In this document: piece after piece, positions 4,192-6,866 of the stretch
Numbering within the stretch: the first letter of the stretch is position 1
Layout: the number at the start of each line of letters is the position of its first letter
Source: JAIBAI01 sp044238875
GTDB taxonomy: Bacteria > Bacteroidota > Bacteroidia > M30B66
Reading direction: 5' to 3'
DNA length: 6,866 bases
Assembly (NCBI GenBank): GCA_044238875.1
Contig: JBIICM010000137.1
Span: 1 to 6,866 of the forward strand
The notes under the pieces: generated by a model
What the model saw: the letters and a program-made list of their open reading frames with translations, nothing else
Told to the model about the DNA's origin: nothing
Databases searched by the model: none
Made by a program: the position numbers and the translations under genes

Positions 4192-6866
4192 CATCCCTTC
4201 AGTTGCTTCTGTTGCTGACTGATCTTTCATTCCCGTAGCGTTTGATTTTACGCGAATCACTTGAGAAGTGGTGGATTTACAGCCGCCACCACCAGTTGTT
4301 AAAGTTACCGTGTAAATGCCAGGCTGCATATACGCATACACAGGCTTAGATGTGCCGGTTAACACAGGGCTTCCATCGCCGAAATCCCATGCATATTCAA
4401 TCGACTGATCGTCTCCTGCATTGAATTCGATGATCGCATTCCACAATTCAACCTCTGTTGCGGAGGCAACAAATGAAGCGGGTGCTGTAAGTCCAACTGA
4501 ATTTACTGAAACAGGCTTGTCTTCAAAATCACCTCCTCCATATGCTATGCGGAGCATGTAGGAGCCGGGTGAAAGTTGCTGGAAAATATGCTCCCCAACA
4601 ACCGACTGAACTGAAGCAATCGTCTCATCGGCGACATTCTTTAAAGTTAAATCCACCGGTTTATCAGCATTGCGATTTTTTACCACCAACTTACCATTTG
4701 TATCGCCAATGCAGGTTGCACTTGCTGTTATGCCAATTGCCGCCATGAAATGTAAACGGAATCGTACCCCGTTGAACTTATCTGCAGCATTAAATACATA
4801 CTCCGGATGCTGATTTAGGTTCTGGAAAATTTTCAATGAGCGATCTTCCAGATAAACCCTGACAGTAGGATCAAAATTGACAAATTCAGACATGTTCAGC
4901 GTGAATTTACCTGACGCTGGAGTGATTGTTTCAAGTTCAACAATTCGCTCAGCAGTTAAGGTGTCGAACATCTGTATTGACAAATTATTCTTGCCGCTGA
5001 TTGAGAAAATCTCAAGGCCTGCATTGCCAGGTAACCGACGCGAATCTTCGCCGTCAATAAATGAATCGGAGGCTGCTTCAGAAAATGCAACAACTGTATT
5101 GTGCTCTAATCCGCTTGCATTTGAAATCTTCATGCGTAAAAGAGAAATTGATGAAGGCGTATCGAACCACTGGGTATTGGTGGATGGATAGCGGGGCACA
5201 CGGTCGTCATTTCTGAACAGTATATCACCCGGACTTGCAACACTTGCAAAGAAGCCCTGGCAGGCGCCAATTTCAGTGCCGTTGAAGTCACCGGGCGGTG
5301 TTGCACCGGCCAGTATATTAAATGAATTGAGAATTACATAATTGGCAGCACTAAATGGATTACCCGACTGATTCCAGAAATACAATGAACCCAGGCGAGC
5401 ACTGTTGCGCGATCTGAAAGCAGCGGTATTTATAGAAGAAGGATAGGGGTTGCCAATCAGATTGAAAGAATTACTTCCGGTAACCGTAACAGGGTGATCA
5501 AAATCGATGGCTGTTGGAGGGCCATTGAATGTTACCGACCCAGAACCTGCAAAGGTTTGAATATACCCGCGGCCCAGTTGCATGGGGATAGGAGAGGATA
5601 TAGGACTTGGATTCCAGCCTGACATCTGATTCGAGCCCGCACCGGTGCGGGTGTTGTCATAGTCGTAAATGTTGGGCTGGAAAGGGTTAATTAACAATGC
5701 AGTTGTTGCATTGGTAACCGGTGATGACCAATAGTCATAATTCATGGCTTGAGAACCGCTTCTGATATACCTGATATTTCCAACCACATTACCACCATAG
5801 TTCAATGATGGTACGGATGTTTGAACCCCTCCCGATAAGAGTACCGAATTATTGGGGAATGTTAGCCTGTTGTTGGTGGTAAGGCTTGCATTGGTTTTTA
5901 CACCTGTTGCACCGGCCAGTTCAATTTGTGTGGTGGCAGTACCATTGCCGTTAAACTGAATAAAATGCTGGTTATTGGCAGGGTTGGGGTTGGTTGCCAT
6001 AAATTCAACAATACCGGTGCCCTCAATAGTGGGGTTGGGGGCTGATTCGGTGCCTCTTGCAGTGCACATAATAAATCCGCCGCGGGTAAGGCTACTGTTA
6101 ATCTGCAATTTGCCAAGCGGGTCAATGGTAATGCGGTAATTGTTGCCGGCCGGTGGAGCCAGGTTATTTAAGAAATTAACACCATGTACAGAAACTGAAC
6201 CTGATACATAGGGATAATTACCGGTGGCTGACTGTGGAATAATTACCGACTTACTGGCCGAAGGTACAACCCCGGCTGCATCGCCACCTGAACCATACCA
6301 GTTTAAGGGATCGGTAAATACCTGGTTATTGGCGGCGCCTGTCCAATACAAGCCACTCATTACAAGCAGTTTGAACCTTCCGGCCTCGGGCGTAACATTT
6401 GCCTGCCGCGAACCTACGCGAATGAAAGCAATACTGCCCGGTACCAGTCCGGAGGCGCTCACATAGGTATGACCATCAGCACCATTAAAGGCATCGCAGC
6501 CAAGCTGGTTTAACACACCGGTGCAGGTACCGTCGCTCGAAGAATACAGGGCAACAACCACTGAGTCGAGGTCGAGTGCGTTATTCCCTGCGCTGAATGT
6601 GTAAACATGCAAATCGCCTGATGCAGGTATGGTGGCCTTAAACCATACATCATTTTTAAGCGGCTGGCACAATCCGGCAAGTGAGCCGGTAATCGGCGCT
6701 CCGATGTTCGAATAATTAGTTAGGGTGTTTAGATCGGAAGGGGGCGTATTGAGCACAGAAATCGTTTGCGCATTGCAAATCTGGTCAATAACAATCTGAC
6801 ATACATCCACCGAGATATTGGCCGGCGTACTTGTACAGGTTGTAAACTGATTGCTTGTTGTTACCT
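3943..6866 (-). CDS. Large T9SS-secreted surface protein, C-terminal 973 residues (5' end beyond the right edge)
   Basis: The frame stays open to the right edge (18 further codons upstream of the GTG at 6810, reading from VTTSNQFTTC), so the true start is outside and that GTG is just an internal Val. Residues below count from the first complete visible codon. About 68-168 is a jellyroll-like domain of the pre-peptidase C-terminal kind (NDVWFKATIPASGDL, DSVVVALYSSSDGTCTG, LGCDAFNG). About 170-560 is the W-rich filler typical of Bacteroidota secreted proteins (GLYWTGAANN, DPLNWYG, VVPSASKSVIIP, DYWSSPV, MQLGRGYIQTF, SFNLIGNPYPSSIN). About 710-800 is a Cys-containing SprB-like module (SATCIGDTNGKL, LSPGSYMLRI). 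About 815-860 is a PKD domain (YAWDFGDGS, GIYTVTLTT). Residues 892-973 are the type A T9SS sorting domain (MVIYPNPASS, RLTDATGRVVF, LANGLYQVMVEG). The predicted path is Sec export, passage through T9SS and surface anchoring or release. It is followed by a strong terminator. No catalytic motif is visible; an adhesive or structural role is inferred, and an enzyme in the missing N-terminus remains possible. Confidence 0.93.
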   Translation of the reverse strand, partial: VTTSNQFTTCTSTPANISVDVCQIVIDQICNAQTISVLNTPPSDLNTLTNYSNIGAPITGSLAGLCQPLKNDVWFKATIPASGDLHVYTFSAGNNALDLDSVVVALYSSSDGTCTGVLNQLGCDAFNGADGHTYVSASGLVPGSIAFIRVGSRQANVTPEAGRFKLLVMSGLYWTGAANNQVFTDPLNWYGSGGDAAGVVPSASKSVIIPQSATGNYPYVSGSVSVHGVNFLNNLAPPAGNNYRITIDPLGKLQINSSLTRGGFIMCTARGTESAPNPTIEGTGIVEFMATNPNPANNQHFIQFNGNGTATTQIELAGATGVKTNASLTTNNRLTFPNNSVLLSGGVQTSVPSLNYGGNVVGNIRYIRSGSQAMNYDYWSSPVTNATTALLINPFQPNIYDYDNTRTGAGSNQMSGWNPSPISSPIPMQLGRGYIQTFAGSGSVTFNGPPTAIDFDHPVTVTGSNSFNLIGNPYPSSINTAAFRSRNSARLGSLYFWNQSGNPFSAANYVILNSFNILAGATPPGDFNGTEIGACQGFFASVASPGDILFRNDDRVPRYPSTNTQWFDTPSSISLLRMKISNASGLEHNTVVAFSEAASDSFIDGEDSRRLPGNAGLEIFSISGKNNLSIQMFDTLTAERIVELETITPASGKFTLNMSEFVNFDPTVRVYLEDRSLKIFQNLNQHPEYVFNAADKFNGVRFRLHFMAAIGITASATCIGDTNGKLVVKNRNADKPVDLTLKNVADETIASVQSVVGEHIFQQLSPGSYMLRIAYGGGDFEDKPVSVNSVGLTAPASFVASATEVELWNAIIEFNAGDDQSIEYAWDFGDGSPVLTGTSKPVYAYMQPGIYTVTLTTGGGGCKSTTSQVIRVKSNATGMKDQSATEATEGMVIYPNPASSLAGLMINMGTRPSEDVLVRLTDATGRVVFAKEVENVHTGTKIPIQIGDLANGLYQVMVEGKTYRRSATLSINR

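Noticed and set aside
4542..5191. Plus-strand open frames inside the large T9SS gene
   Set aside because: They are antisense to a protein with clear domains throughout, and their translations look like non-coding composition.
5898..6125. Second minus-strand frame within the large gene
   Set aside because: It is a Pro/Leu/Thr-rich out-of-frame shadow of the jellyroll and filler region, whose true frame is unbroken.
1..6866. CRISPR array, tandem DNA repeat array, or reverse-transcriptase/DGR-type system
   Set aside because: I saw no regularly spaced direct repeats and no template/variable repeat pair, and no encoded protein resembles a nuclease, integrase or polymerase. The only repeats are at protein level in the SBBP gene.

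Overview
The window looks like a stretch of a Bacteroidota chromosome. The evidence is an unmistakable type IX secretion system (T9SS) type A sorting domain, a DUF7948/SBBP-repeat protein, SprB-like and PKD-like modules, A+T-rich gene starts without Shine-Dalgarno sequences, and long low-complexity extracellular proteins rich in Ser, Thr, Asn and Gly. The genus cannot be read from this sequence. Every gene I can support lies on the minus strand, so transcription runs from right to left.

Layout in transcription order: (1) 6866-3943 holds the C-terminal 973 residues of a very large secreted protein whose start lies beyond the right edge. It has a jellyroll-like domain, a filler region typical of Bacteroidota surface proteins, a PKD domain and a T9SS sorting domain. 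(2) 3942-3755 is a non-coding gap with a strong intrinsic terminator at 3822-3781. (3) 3754-3491 is a small ORF of unknown function with an unclear start. (4) 3453-553 encodes a 966-residue SBBP-repeat protein with a signal peptide, a DUF7948 domain, seven beta-propeller-like repeats, a SprB-like module and Ig-like modules. It stops inside a repeat-like module and has no recognisable sorting domain. (5) 552-155 is an A+T-rich gap with two inverted repeats and possible promoter elements. (6) 154-1 is the signal peptide and first mature residues of another exported protein that runs off the left edge.

The two large proteins and the left-edge protein are probably all exported across the inner membrane by Sec. 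The first is then predicted to cross the outer membrane by T9SS and be anchored or released at the cell surface. Nothing in the window encodes an enzyme, a nucleic-acid-processing system, a CRISPR array, an RNA gene or a complete mobile element. I see no convincing new defence or regulatory system. The points most worth checking are the abrupt 3' end of the SBBP gene and the small ORF, whose signal-like N-terminus lacks a Met codon.
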